From JBBUX01 sp037445775 (GTDB lineage: Bacteria > Actinomycetota > Coriobacteriia > Anaerosomatales > PHET01), in the NCBI GenBank assembly GCA_037445775.1, contig JBBIJX010000024.1:1-23005 (forward strand): 23,005 bases of DNA, written 5' to 3'. This document shows, one piece after another, positions 6,627-13,658 of the stretch (within the stretch, counting starts at the first letter, position 1; each line of letters opens with the position of its first letter). Position numbers and translations under genes: made by a program. A model generated the notes under the pieces. The model saw only the letters and a program-made list of their open reading frames with translations. It ran no database searches and was not told the origin of the DNA.

Positions 6627-7568
6627 GTGAAAGAGCACAGATCCATCGTCCGCACCGCTCGGCCCTTGTCGCTTGTCGGCCCGGCCTTCGCGTGGCTCGC
6701 GGCAGGGGTCGTGGCAGCGGCGTGTGTCTTCATCATCGTCTACATCGTCAAGGAGGGCCTCTCGCACGTCGACTGGACCTTCCTCTCGAGCGATCCCGAC
6801 CCCAGCCCTGCGTCGGGCGAGGGCGGCGGTGTCAGGATTCCAATCGTGGGCACGGCGTTTCTCGTGTTCATCACGACGCTGCTCACCTTCCCCATTGCGC
6901 TCGGTGCGTCCGTCTACCTCGCGGAGTACATGGACGAGCGCCGACCGCTCACGAAGGCGATCCGCCTCGGACTTGAGGTGCTCGCCGGCGTGCCGAGTGT
7001 GGTCTTCGGCATGTTCGGCGTCGCGATGTTCTCGCACGGCATCTTCACGTTCATGTCGTCCTCGGGGGCGGAGGGCTCCGATGTCGCGTTCGGACGCTCG
7101 TTCCTTGTAGCCGGCGTCGTCATGGCGATCCACGTCCTCCCGTTCGTCATCAAGGCGATGGAGGAAGCCATCCGCGCGGTACCGGTCTCGTATCGACAGG
7201 GTGCGGCTGCTCTGGGCGTGACGAAGTGGCGCGCGCTCCAACGCGTCGTTCTTCCGGCTGCTTCGCCCGGCATCGCCACCGGGGTCATCCTTGGCATGGG
7301 CCTCGCGGCGGGCGACACCGCGATCGTCTGGCTCACGCTCGGGGGCACGATGAACATGGCCGTCGACGCATGGTGGCAGCTCAGCAGCGCGGTTGAGGTC
7401 CTGCGCGGTACGGGATCGACGCTCACGACATTCATCTACTTCTCATCGCCCGCGGGCGAGGGCAACGCGCCTGAGCTCGCCTACGCCGGGGCGATGGTGC
7501 TGCTCGTCCTGCTCGTTTCCCTCAACGCCGTCGCTACGTTCCTCGGCAGGAAGCCGAGGAGCGTCTGA
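6627..7568 (+). CDS. pstA: phosphate ABC transporter permease PstA
   Basis: This is the second permease subunit of the phosphate importer, 313 residues. It has an N-terminal membrane segment (about residues 16-41), a periplasmic loop rich in Ser/Asp/Gly, and several further transmembrane stretches. The EAA loop is MEEAIRAVPVSYRQGAAALGVTKW, followed by a proline-containing helix (VLPAASPGI) and GLAAGDTAIVWLT, matching PstA. The GTG start at 6627 has AGGGAGG five bases before it. Its TGA stop overlaps the possible ATG of pstB (TGATG), so pstA and pstB are translationally linked. Confidence 0.95.
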   Translation: MKEHRSIVRTARPLSLVGPAFAWLAAGVVAAACVFIIVYIVKEGLSHVDWTFLSSDPDPSPASGEGGGVRIPIVGTAFLVFITTLLTFPIALGASVYLAEYMDERRPLTKAIRLGLEVLAGVPSVVFGMFGVAMFSHGIFTFMSSSGAEGSDVAFGRSFLVAGVVMAIHVLPFVIKAMEEAIRAVPVSYRQGAAALGVTKWRALQRVVLPAASPGIATGVILGMGLAAGDTAIVWLTLGGTMNMAVDAWWQLSSAVEVLRGTGSTLTTFIYFSSPAGEGNAPELAYAGAMVLLVLLVSLNAVATFLGRKPRSV

Positions 7569-8455
7569 TGTACGCATCAAAGGAGGACGCTGTGACCCAG
7601 AAATCGCCCGTTCGGCCCACGTCTGAAGCGGACGAAGCCGCCCACCTGCTCGCAGAGCTTGACCGCGAGATGATCAGGGCGGCCCGGTCGCTCGAGACCG
7701 GCACACTGATCGACGTGCGTGACCTCGAGGTCCGCTACGGCAGCAAAGTCGTGCTCACCGACGTCGGTCTCGACATCCCGCTGCGCCAGATCACGGCGTT
7801 CATCGGTCCGTCCGGTTGTGGCAAGTCGACGGCTCTGCGCTGCTTCAACCGCATGAACGACGAGATTCGGTCTTTCTCGATGTCCGGACGCATCCGCATC
7901 GGCGGTCAGGACATCATGGAACCTAAGGTCGACGTCACCGAGTTGCGCCGGCAGGTGGGAATGGTGTTCCAGCATCCGAACCCGTTCCCCATGTCGATCC
8001 ACGAGAACATCGCGCTGGCGATCCGCGAGCACACGCCCCGCATCTCCCGCGACGAGGTCGACCACCTTGTCGAGTGGGCGCTCACGAAGGCGAACCTATG
8101 GAACGAGGTCAAGGACGATTTGAAGCGCTCGGCTTTGGCGCTCTCCGGCGGTCAGCAGCAGCGGCTCTGTATCGCGCGCGCTCTGGCCGTCAAGCCCACG
8201 GTGCTTATGCTCGACGAGCCTTGCGCTTCGCTCGATCCCATCTCGACTGCGCGCATCGAGGAGTTGCTGCTCGAGCTCAGTGGCGAGTATACGATCATCA
8301 TCGTCACGCACAACCTCGCGCAGGCACGCCGCATCTCCGACGACGTTGCGTTCTTCTTGATGGGCAGGTTGCTCGAGTTCGGTGAGGCCCGGCGTGTCTT
8401 CGAGGATCCGCTTCGCCGTGAGACTGCTGACTACGTGCGCGGCGTCTATGGTTAG
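7568..8455 (+). CDS. pstB: phosphate ABC transporter ATP-binding protein PstB
   Basis: This is the ATPase that drives phosphate import. It has Walker A GPSGCGKST (about residues 80-88), Q-loop MVFQHPNPFP, signature LSGGQQQR, Walker B VLMLDEP and H-loop VTHNLAQA, all as in PstB. At 295 residues from ATG 7568 it is ~40 residues longer than usual, the excess being a charged helical N-terminus (residues 1-50). Two starts compete. ATG 7568 overlaps the pstA stop and has GAGGAG at six bases. GTG 7592 (287 residues) has a near-perfect AAAGGAGG at five bases. No phoU follows; the stop codon overlaps that of the convergent methyltransferase gene. Confidence 0.93.
   Translation: MYASKEDAVTQKSPVRPTSEADEAAHLLAELDREMIRAARSLETGTLIDVRDLEVRYGSKVVLTDVGLDIPLRQITAFIGPSGCGKSTALRCFNRMNDEIRSFSMSGRIRIGGQDIMEPKVDVTELRRQVGMVFQHPNPFPMSIHENIALAIREHTPRISRDEVDHLVEWALTKANLWNEVKDDLKRSALALSGGQQQRLCIARALAVKPTVLMLDEPCASLDPISTARIEELLLELSGEYTIIIVTHNLAQARRISDDVAFFLMGRLLEFGEARRVFEDPLRRETADYVRGVYG
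7579..7586 (+). promoter_or_regulatory. strong ribosome binding site favouring a GTG 7592 start for pstB
   Basis: AAAGGAGG lies five bases before an in-frame GTG at 7592, inside the first codons of the longer pstB reading. It competes with the upstream ATG 7568, and both starts may be used. Confidence 0.5.
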
Positions 8456-9861
8456 ATCCGCGCGAATCGCGCGACCGCTTCGACGTGATACGTCTGCGGG
8501 AACAGGTCGATGGGAGTGGCGCCGGTGAGTGTGAAACCGGCTTCAGCCAGTCTCGCCGCGTCGCGCGCGAGCGTTGCCGGGTCGCAGGAGACGTAGGCCA
8601 GCGTGCGCACACGCGCCGCCGCCAGGGCATCGATGACCGCCACGTCGATTCCGCTGCGCGGCGGGTCGACGACCGCTAGGTCGAACGCCCCGAGCGATGT
8701 GATCTCGCGGGCGGCATCTCCGCCCACGACATCGGCCCACAGGCCCTCATCCTCGAGGTTGCGGCGCAGGTCGCGCACGGCGCTGCTGGCCGCCTCGACG
8801 GCCACGACCTCTCCGGCCACTTTCGCGAGCGGCAGCGTGAACGTTCCGGCGCCCGCGTAGAGGTCGAGCACACGGTCCGTGCCGTCGGGTGCGAGCGCAT
8901 CGAGAACGAGTTCGACGAGTACCTCCGCTCCTCCTGTGTTGACCTGGAAGAACGACGGCGCCGACACGAGGTATGGCAGTCCCGCGAGACGCTCGCGCCA
9001 GAACCCCTTGCCCGCGAGCACCTCGACACGGCTGACGCGGCGTTCGCGTGGGGCGCCCTTCACGAGAACCCGCACCAGGCTAGTCAGCGGAAGGGCCTGC
9101 GAGATGACTTTCGCGGCGGCGGACCTGGGGAACGGTCCGGGGTCGGTCCACAGCGCGACCTCGATGTCCTTCGTCGATGCACCGACGCGGACGGAGACGC
9201 GTTGCAACGCGAGATCGCCGGACCCGGCGAGATAGCGCAGAGCTCCGGTGAGCGCCTTCGGGGAGGTCTTGACGCGCGCCGGCAGGAGAGCACAGCTCTG
9301 TACCGGGATGACATCCTCACTCCCTGCCCGGTGAAATCCAAGCTCAAGGCCGCGAACGCCCGCGGTAGCGACAAGTTCGATCTTGTTGCGGTAGCCATAG
9401 GCGGGGCCGCAGGCTCGTGCGGGCCCGACGAGTGACTCGGCATCCGGGAGGTGGCCGATGCGCGAGAGGGCGCCCGCGACGGTATCGCGCTTGGCCTCGA
9501 GTTGTGTGTCTGCGGCGACGTGCTGCCACGAGCAGCCGCCGCACGCGCCGAAGTAGGGGCAGGGCGGGACGACGCGAGCGGGCGAGGGCACGAGCACTTC
9601 GCGGGTGCGCGCCCGCAGGAAGCGCCCGCGGTCCTCAACCACCTCGGCCGCGACCCGGTCGCCGGGGCAGCCTCCGTTGACGAACACGGTCCTCCCGTCG
9701 GCGAGATGCCCGATGGCGTCGCCTCCGTATGCTAGTCTTTCGATGTCGAGTTCGATCACGTGTGGCTCCGCTCCGCGGGTGCTCTCATCGTACCCGAGGC
9801 GCGCCGTGGGTGCGGCCGCGGCACCGGCGTGAGCCGGCGTTGGTGAACCCTGTGCGTCCAT
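8452..9861 (-). CDS. rlmD: 23S rRNA (uracil-5-)-methyltransferase, RlmD/RumA family
   Basis: This is a SAM-dependent RNA m5U methyltransferase. An N-terminal TRAM-like RNA-binding domain starts at IELDIERLAYGGDAIG. The [4Fe-4S] cysteine motif is CPYFGACGGCSWQH, with a later partner cysteine in SCALLP. The SAM-binding loop is LDLYAGAGTFTLPLA, then DPPRSG, and the catalytic cysteine lies in YVSCDPATLARD. The Fe-S motif separates it from TrmA and fits RlmD or RlmCD; the exact uridine is not determined. The start is uncertain. ATG 9861 gives an Ala-rich N-terminal extension of ~33 residues and leaves only 30 bases to the divergent pilT. GTG 9759, just before the TRAM domain, would leave ~130 bases for promoters. 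The TAA stop overlaps the pstB TAG by four bases. Confidence 0.9.
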   Translation of the reverse strand: MDAQGSPTPAHAGAAAAPTARLGYDESTRGAEPHVIELDIERLAYGGDAIGHLADGRTVFVNGGCPGDRVAAEVVEDRGRFLRARTREVLVPSPARVVPPCPYFGACGGCSWQHVAADTQLEAKRDTVAGALSRIGHLPDAESLVGPARACGPAYGYRNKIELVATAGVRGLELGFHRAGSEDVIPVQSCALLPARVKTSPKALTGALRYLAGSGDLALQRVSVRVGASTKDIEVALWTDPGPFPRSAAAKVISQALPLTSLVRVLVKGAPRERRVSRVEVLAGKGFWRERLAGLPYLVSAPSFFQVNTGGAEVLVELVLDALAPDGTDRVLDLYAGAGTFTLPLAKVAGEVVAVEAASSAVRDLRRNLEDEGLWADVVGGDAAREITSLGAFDLAVVDPPRSGIDVAVIDALAAARVRTLAYVSCDPATLARDAARLAEAGFTLTGATPIDLFPQTYHVEAVARFARI

Positions 9862-9891
9862 GAGCGTGCCCTCGTCCGAGGAGGTCGCCGA

Positions 9892-11715
9892 GTGTCGAAG
9901 AGGATCGTGATCGTACACGCCGACGAGCAGTTCACCGAAGCCCTGGTGTCGGCGCTGCACACCGCTATGCCCGACGTCGACCTCACGCCCACATCGTCCG
10001 GCACCCGCGCACTTACCGCGGTCGAGGAGTTCGCACCGGACCTCGTCATTGTCGACGCGGATCTCGATGGTCTTGACGGATTCATCCTGTGTGAACAGTT
10101 GAAGAACACGGACGCGACACGTTCCGTGCCAGTTGTGATCGTCGCGGCTTCACCGAACGAGGCGTGCGCCCTGCGGGCGCGCCAGGTCGGGGCATCCGCA
10201 TATCTGGCATCCACTGGTCAGCCGGGGTCGATCGCGGGCAAGGTCGCCACGATCCTCGAAGCTCAGAGCGGTGGCGCCTTCGCGTCGCCGAGTGCCGCGC
10301 CCGCAGCGATCCCGGTGATCCCCGGGACACCCGAGGATGGGTCTACGCCGGAAGAGCCCGTCGAATCCGCTGCAGCGGAAGTCGACCTCTCGGATCTTGA
10401 GGACTTCGAGCCGGTCCGCGAGTCTATGGGCGGGAGAGAGACGAATCCCACAGTCGACGTCGCGAGTTCTGCCTCGGGCGTCGACGCGCCGGTGGTCACG
10501 GTCGCACCACCGTCCGCCCCTGCCGCGTCTGCGGGTTACGGAGTTCCGATGCCTGTGGCGCCCGAGGCGTCGGCGCCTGGCGCTTCGGGCGATGGCGAGC
10601 CGGTCGTCACAGGACCCGCATCGCTGCGGGGTCCCGAAACCGGGGGCGTGCCGCACATAGACGACCTGCTCCGGCTCATGCTGCAGCGAGGTGGTTCGGA
10701 CTTGCACATCACCGTGGGCAGCGCGCCGGGGATCCGGCAGCGGGGGGAGCTGATCGCTGTCGAGGATCTGAAGCCGCTCACCCCGCGCGATACGATGGAG
10801 ATGGTCTTCAGCCTGCTCTCCGAAGAACAGCGGCGGCGCTATGAGACCGAGCTCGAGCTCGACTTCGCCTACTCTATCCCGGGAGTCTCGCGCTTCCGTG
10901 CGAACGTCTTTCAGCAGCGCGATTCCGTAGGGGCCGTGTTCAGGGTCATCCCCATCAAGATCCCCACGATGGAGGATCTGTCGCTGCCGCGGGTCTGCAA
11001 GTATCTCGCCGAGCGCCCTCGTGGCCTTGTGGTCGTGACTGGCCCCACGGGTTCCGGCAAGTCGACGACGCTTGCGGCCATGATCGACCACATCAACACC
11101 ACCCGGGCGGTCCACATCATCACCCTTGAGGACCCCATCGAGTTCATGCACCGCAACAAGAAGTCCTTCGTCAACCAGCGCGAGATCGGCGAGGACACGC
11201 ACTCGTTCTCTGCGGCGCTCAAGCGCGTGCTCCGCCAGGACCCTGACGTCATCCTCGTGGGTGAGATGCGGGATCTGGAGACGATATCTGCGGCGATCAC
11301 CGCGGCCGAGACCGGCCACCTCGTGCTCGCCACGCTGCACACGACCGGCGGTCCGGAGACCGTCGACCGCATCATCGACGTCTTCCCGCCGCACCAGCAG
11401 CAGCAAGTTCGCATGCAGCTGTCCAACACACTCGAAGGCGTGCTGTCGCAGGTGCTGCTGCGCTCCACTGACGGGCGCAGTCGCGTGCTCGCCATGGAGA
11501 TCATGCTTGGTATCCCGGCGATCTCGAACCTGATCCGGGAGGGCAAGACGCACCAGATGGACACGATCATCCAGGGCGGCGCGCAACTCGGCATGCAGAC
11601 GCTTGACCACCATCTCAAGAATCTGCTGACACAGGGCAAGATCACCTACGAAGAGGCCATCAGCAAGGCCAAGAGTCCACGCGAGCTCGCTGAGATGCTG
11701 GGGCGCAAGCTGTAG
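9892..11715 (+). CDS. pilT: PilT-type twitching-motility ATPase with N-terminal receiver domain
   Basis: This is a hexameric AAA-type ATPase of the type IV pilus retraction class, 607 residues against ~350 for ordinary PilT. Residues 1-125 form a response-regulator receiver domain with acidic D11/E12 and phosphoacceptor candidate D55. The conserved Thr is Ala (about residue 85) and the conserved Lys is Ser (about 107). Residues ~128-250 are a Pro/Ala/acidic linker, probably disordered. The PilT part follows (255-607): Walker A GPTGSGKST (384-392), Walker B ILVGEMRD, His box TGHLVLATLHT, and AISNLIREGKT, close to the PilT signature AIRNLIRE. GTG 9892 has CGAGGAGG at seven bases. The receiver fusion suggests that retraction responds to a signal or partner protein. 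No other pilus gene is in the window. Confidence 0.92.
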   Translation: MSKRIVIVHADEQFTEALVSALHTAMPDVDLTPTSSGTRALTAVEEFAPDLVIVDADLDGLDGFILCEQLKNTDATRSVPVVIVAASPNEACALRARQVGASAYLASTGQPGSIAGKVATILEAQSGGAFASPSAAPAAIPVIPGTPEDGSTPEEPVESAAAEVDLSDLEDFEPVRESMGGRETNPTVDVASSASGVDAPVVTVAPPSAPAASAGYGVPMPVAPEASAPGASGDGEPVVTGPASLRGPETGGVPHIDDLLRLMLQRGGSDLHITVGSAPGIRQRGELIAVEDLKPLTPRDTMEMVFSLLSEEQRRRYETELELDFAYSIPGVSRFRANVFQQRDSVGAVFRVIPIKIPTMEDLSLPRVCKYLAERPRGLVVVTGPTGSGKSTTLAAMIDHINTTRAVHIITLEDPIEFMHRNKKSFVNQREIGEDTHSFSAALKRVLRQDPDVILVGEMRDLETISAAITAAETGHLVLATLHTTGGPETVDRIIDVFPPHQQQQVRMQLSNTLEGVLSQVLLRSTDGRSRVLAMEIMLGIPAISNLIREGKTHQMDTIIQGGAQLGMQTLDHHLKNLLTQGKITYEEAISKAKSPRELAEMLGRKL

Positions 11716-11778
11716 TCTGAGCGGCAGCGGGGACGGAGCGGGCCTCGAATCGGGGGTTCTGCAGGGAAGGGAGCGCGT

Positions 11779-12249
11779 ATGGACGTCGCCCGCGTCAGGT
11801 GGGCTGGTGGCAGGCGGTTCGTCGGTACTGACGAGCACGGTCACAGCGTCGTGATGGATGCGCGGCCGGAGTACAAGGGCGAAGGCTCTGGATTCCGTCC
11901 CGTGGAACTCGTGTTGCATGCGCTTGGCGGCTGCACTGCCATGGACATCGTCTCGGTACTCGAGAAGAAGCGGCAGGATGTTCGCGATGTCGAGGTGCGC
12001 GTTACCGGCACGCAGCGGGAGGATGAGTTCCCGCACATCTATGACCGAATCGAGATCGAGTACATCGTGAGTGGCTATGACTTGGCGCCCGCTGCCGTGG
12101 AGCGTGCGATCCAGCTTTCGGAGGAGAAGTACTGTTCGGTCAAGGGCATGCTCGGACCGCAGGTCTCAGTGACTACCAGCTACTTCGTGCGCGAGGCGCG
12201 CCCGGCTGGCGCGTCGGCACTCGACCACGCGCGTGACGGCGACCGCTGA
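11779..12249 (+). CDS. OsmC family protein
   Basis: This is a 156-residue OsmC/Ohr-fold protein. The two family cysteines are visible: C52 in LVLHALGGCTAMDIV and C119 in EEKYCSVKGML. In Ohr/OsmC enzymes these reduce organic or inorganic peroxides using thiol reductants; many OsmC-like members lack an assigned substrate. No signal peptide is present. ATG 11779 follows GAAGGGAG at good spacing. It is 63 bases after pilT and 9 bases before the glycosyltransferase, so it probably leads, or belongs to, the thiol-type biosynthesis run downstream. That position would make sense for a thiol-dependent peroxidase. Confidence 0.88.
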   Translation: MDVARVRWAGGRRFVGTDEHGHSVVMDARPEYKGEGSGFRPVELVLHALGGCTAMDIVSVLEKKRQDVRDVEVRVTGTQREDEFPHIYDRIEIEYIVSGYDLAPAAVERAIQLSEEKYCSVKGMLGPQVSVTTSYFVREARPAGASALDHARDGDR

Positions 12250-12258
12250 CCCTCGGCG

Positions 12259-12963
12259 ATGCGCGACGCCGTGCTCATGCCGGTACACAACGAGGCCCCG
12301 ACGGTGATCGAGGTGCTCGACCGCGTGCGCGAGTTCTTTCCCGGCGAGATCATCGTTGTAGACGACGGGTCGACCGATTCGACACCCCGGGTACTGGCGG
12401 AACGCTCCGACGTCGTCGTCGTGCGCCTCGACCGGAACTGCGGTTACGGATGCGCGCTGCGGATCGGGTTCGACGTCTCGCACGAACTGGGGATCGAGCG
12501 CGTGGTGACCATGGACTGCGATGGGCAGCACGAGCCGGGGCACATCCCGTTCTTCCTGGAGGTGCTGGAGGGTACCGACATCGTCTCCGGCAGCCGCTAC
12601 CTGCCGGACAGCGATGCGGTGGGCATTGAAGCGCCTCCGGATCGCCGTGAGGTCAACGCTCGCATCACCCGCGAGATCAACCGCGTGACCGGCTGGGGTC
12701 TCACCGACGCCTTCTGCGGGTTCAAGGCTTATCGTACGGAGAGCATCGCGCGTCTGCGCCTGACCGAACCAGGCTACGCGATGCCGCTCGAACTCTGGGC
12801 GCTCGCCTGGCGCCACCGCCTGAGCGTGGTCGAACTCCCGGTCGAGCGAATCTACTGCGATCGCGATCGTAGCTTCGGCACAGGCCTCGACGATCCGGAG
12901 TTGCGCTTCGAGTACTACCTAGACGTGTGGCGGCGCTCGCTCGCGCGTGAGGAGCCGGAATGA
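12259..12963 (+). CDS. family 2 glycosyltransferase, DPM1-like, soluble
   Basis: This is a 234-residue GT-A fold glycosyltransferase. It has the N-terminal MPVHNEAPTV, nucleotide-binding VVDDGSTD (33-40) and metal-binding DCDGQHEP (86-93), i.e. a DxD motif, and DAFCGFKAYR, typical of the dolichol-phosphate-mannose synthase-like group. It lacks the C-terminal membrane helices found in many polyprenyl-phosphate sugar transferases, so it is probably cytosolic or peripheral. The ATG is nine bases after osmC and has only a weak ribosome binding site. The end overlaps the deacetylase start by four bases (ATGA), implying coupled translation. Its acceptor is unknown. By position it may make the substrate of the downstream deacetylase, the step that the GT4 enzyme BshA performs in bacillithiol synthesis. 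Confidence 0.85.
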   Translation: MRDAVLMPVHNEAPTVIEVLDRVREFFPGEIIVVDDGSTDSTPRVLAERSDVVVVRLDRNCGYGCALRIGFDVSHELGIERVVTMDCDGQHEPGHIPFFLEVLEGTDIVSGSRYLPDSDAVGIEAPPDRREVNARITREINRVTGWGLTDAFCGFKAYRTESIARLRLTEPGYAMPLELWALAWRHRLSVVELPVERIYCDRDRSFGTGLDDPELRFEYYLDVWRRSLAREEPE

Positions 12964-13652
12964 GTGACTCGTGGTACGACGCCGTCTGCGTGGGCGCGCA
13001 CCCCGATGACGTCGAGATCGGGATGGGCGGGACCATCGCCGGTCTCGTCGCGGCGGGGAGACGGGTCGCGATAGTCGATCTGACGAACGGAGAGCCCACG
13101 CCAAGAGGCACGCCCGAGGTGCGCGCCGCCGAGGCCGCCGAGGCCGCGCGAGTACTCGGCGTCGAGCGCCGCACGCTCACCCAACCCAACAGGTTCCTCT
13201 TCGACACCGCCGACGCTCGTCTGGAGCTCGCGCAGGTCTTGAGGGAGCTTAGGCCACGTCTGCTCTTCGTCCCCTTCCCGGAGGACGCGCACCCTGACCA
13301 CGTGGCCGCCGCCTCGATCGCGACCGCGGCGCGCTTCTACGCGAAGCTCACCAAGACGGAGATGACCGGTGAGCCGTTCTACCCGCCACGGGTCTTTCGC
13401 TATCACGCCGTGCACCAACGAATGGTCGCCGCGCCTTCGTTCATCGTGGATGTGACCGAGACGCTCTCGCTCAAGATGCAGGCTCTGTCGTGCTACCGCT
13501 CGCAGTTCGGAGACAATCCGGCGAACGCGGGGGTCATTGGATTCGTAGAGGCCACCGCGTGGCAGTGGGGTGCGCTCGGACGGGTGGGAGCCGGCGAGCC
13601 GTTCTTCTCGCCGGAGCCGCTCACGCTCTCCGGATTCGACGGGGTGCTCTGA
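12960..13652 (+). CDS. bshB1: PIG-L family deacetylase, BshB1-like
   Basis: This is a zinc-dependent N-acetylglucosaminyl deacetylase of 230 residues, the size and style of BshB1, which deacetylates GlcNAc-malate in bacillithiol synthesis. MshB of mycothiol synthesis is longer. The metal and catalytic motif AHPDDVE is at 13-19 (H14, D16, D17) and HPDH at 111-114 supplies the third ligand. DLTNGEPTPRGTPEVR and LSCYRSQF are typical of BshB1-like sequences. It starts with an ATGA overlap on the glycosyltransferase gene and ends six bases before the BshC-like gene. The true substrate depends on the upstream glycosyltransferase and could differ from GlcNAc-malate. Confidence 0.85.
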   Translation: MSDSWYDAVCVGAHPDDVEIGMGGTIAGLVAAGRRVAIVDLTNGEPTPRGTPEVRAAEAAEAARVLGVERRTLTQPNRFLFDTADARLELAQVLRELRPRLLFVPFPEDAHPDHVAAASIATAARFYAKLTKTEMTGEPFYPPRVFRYHAVHQRMVAAPSFIVDVTETLSLKMQALSCYRSQFGDNPANAGVIGFVEATAWQWGALGRVGAGEPFFSPEPLTLSGFDGVL

Positions 13653-13658
13653 GGCGTC

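Noticed and set aside
5958..7241. 427-codon minus-strand open frame opposite pstC/pstA
   Set aside because: The composition (Arg/Asp/Glu/His-rich) is that of an antisense shadow of hydrophobic membrane genes; no motif or ribosome binding site.
10150..12036. 628-codon open frame on the minus strand opposite pilT and osmC
   Set aside because: It is a GC-rich shadow frame. Its translation is rich in Arg/His/Asp without motifs, while the plus strand has clear PilT and OsmC motifs throughout.
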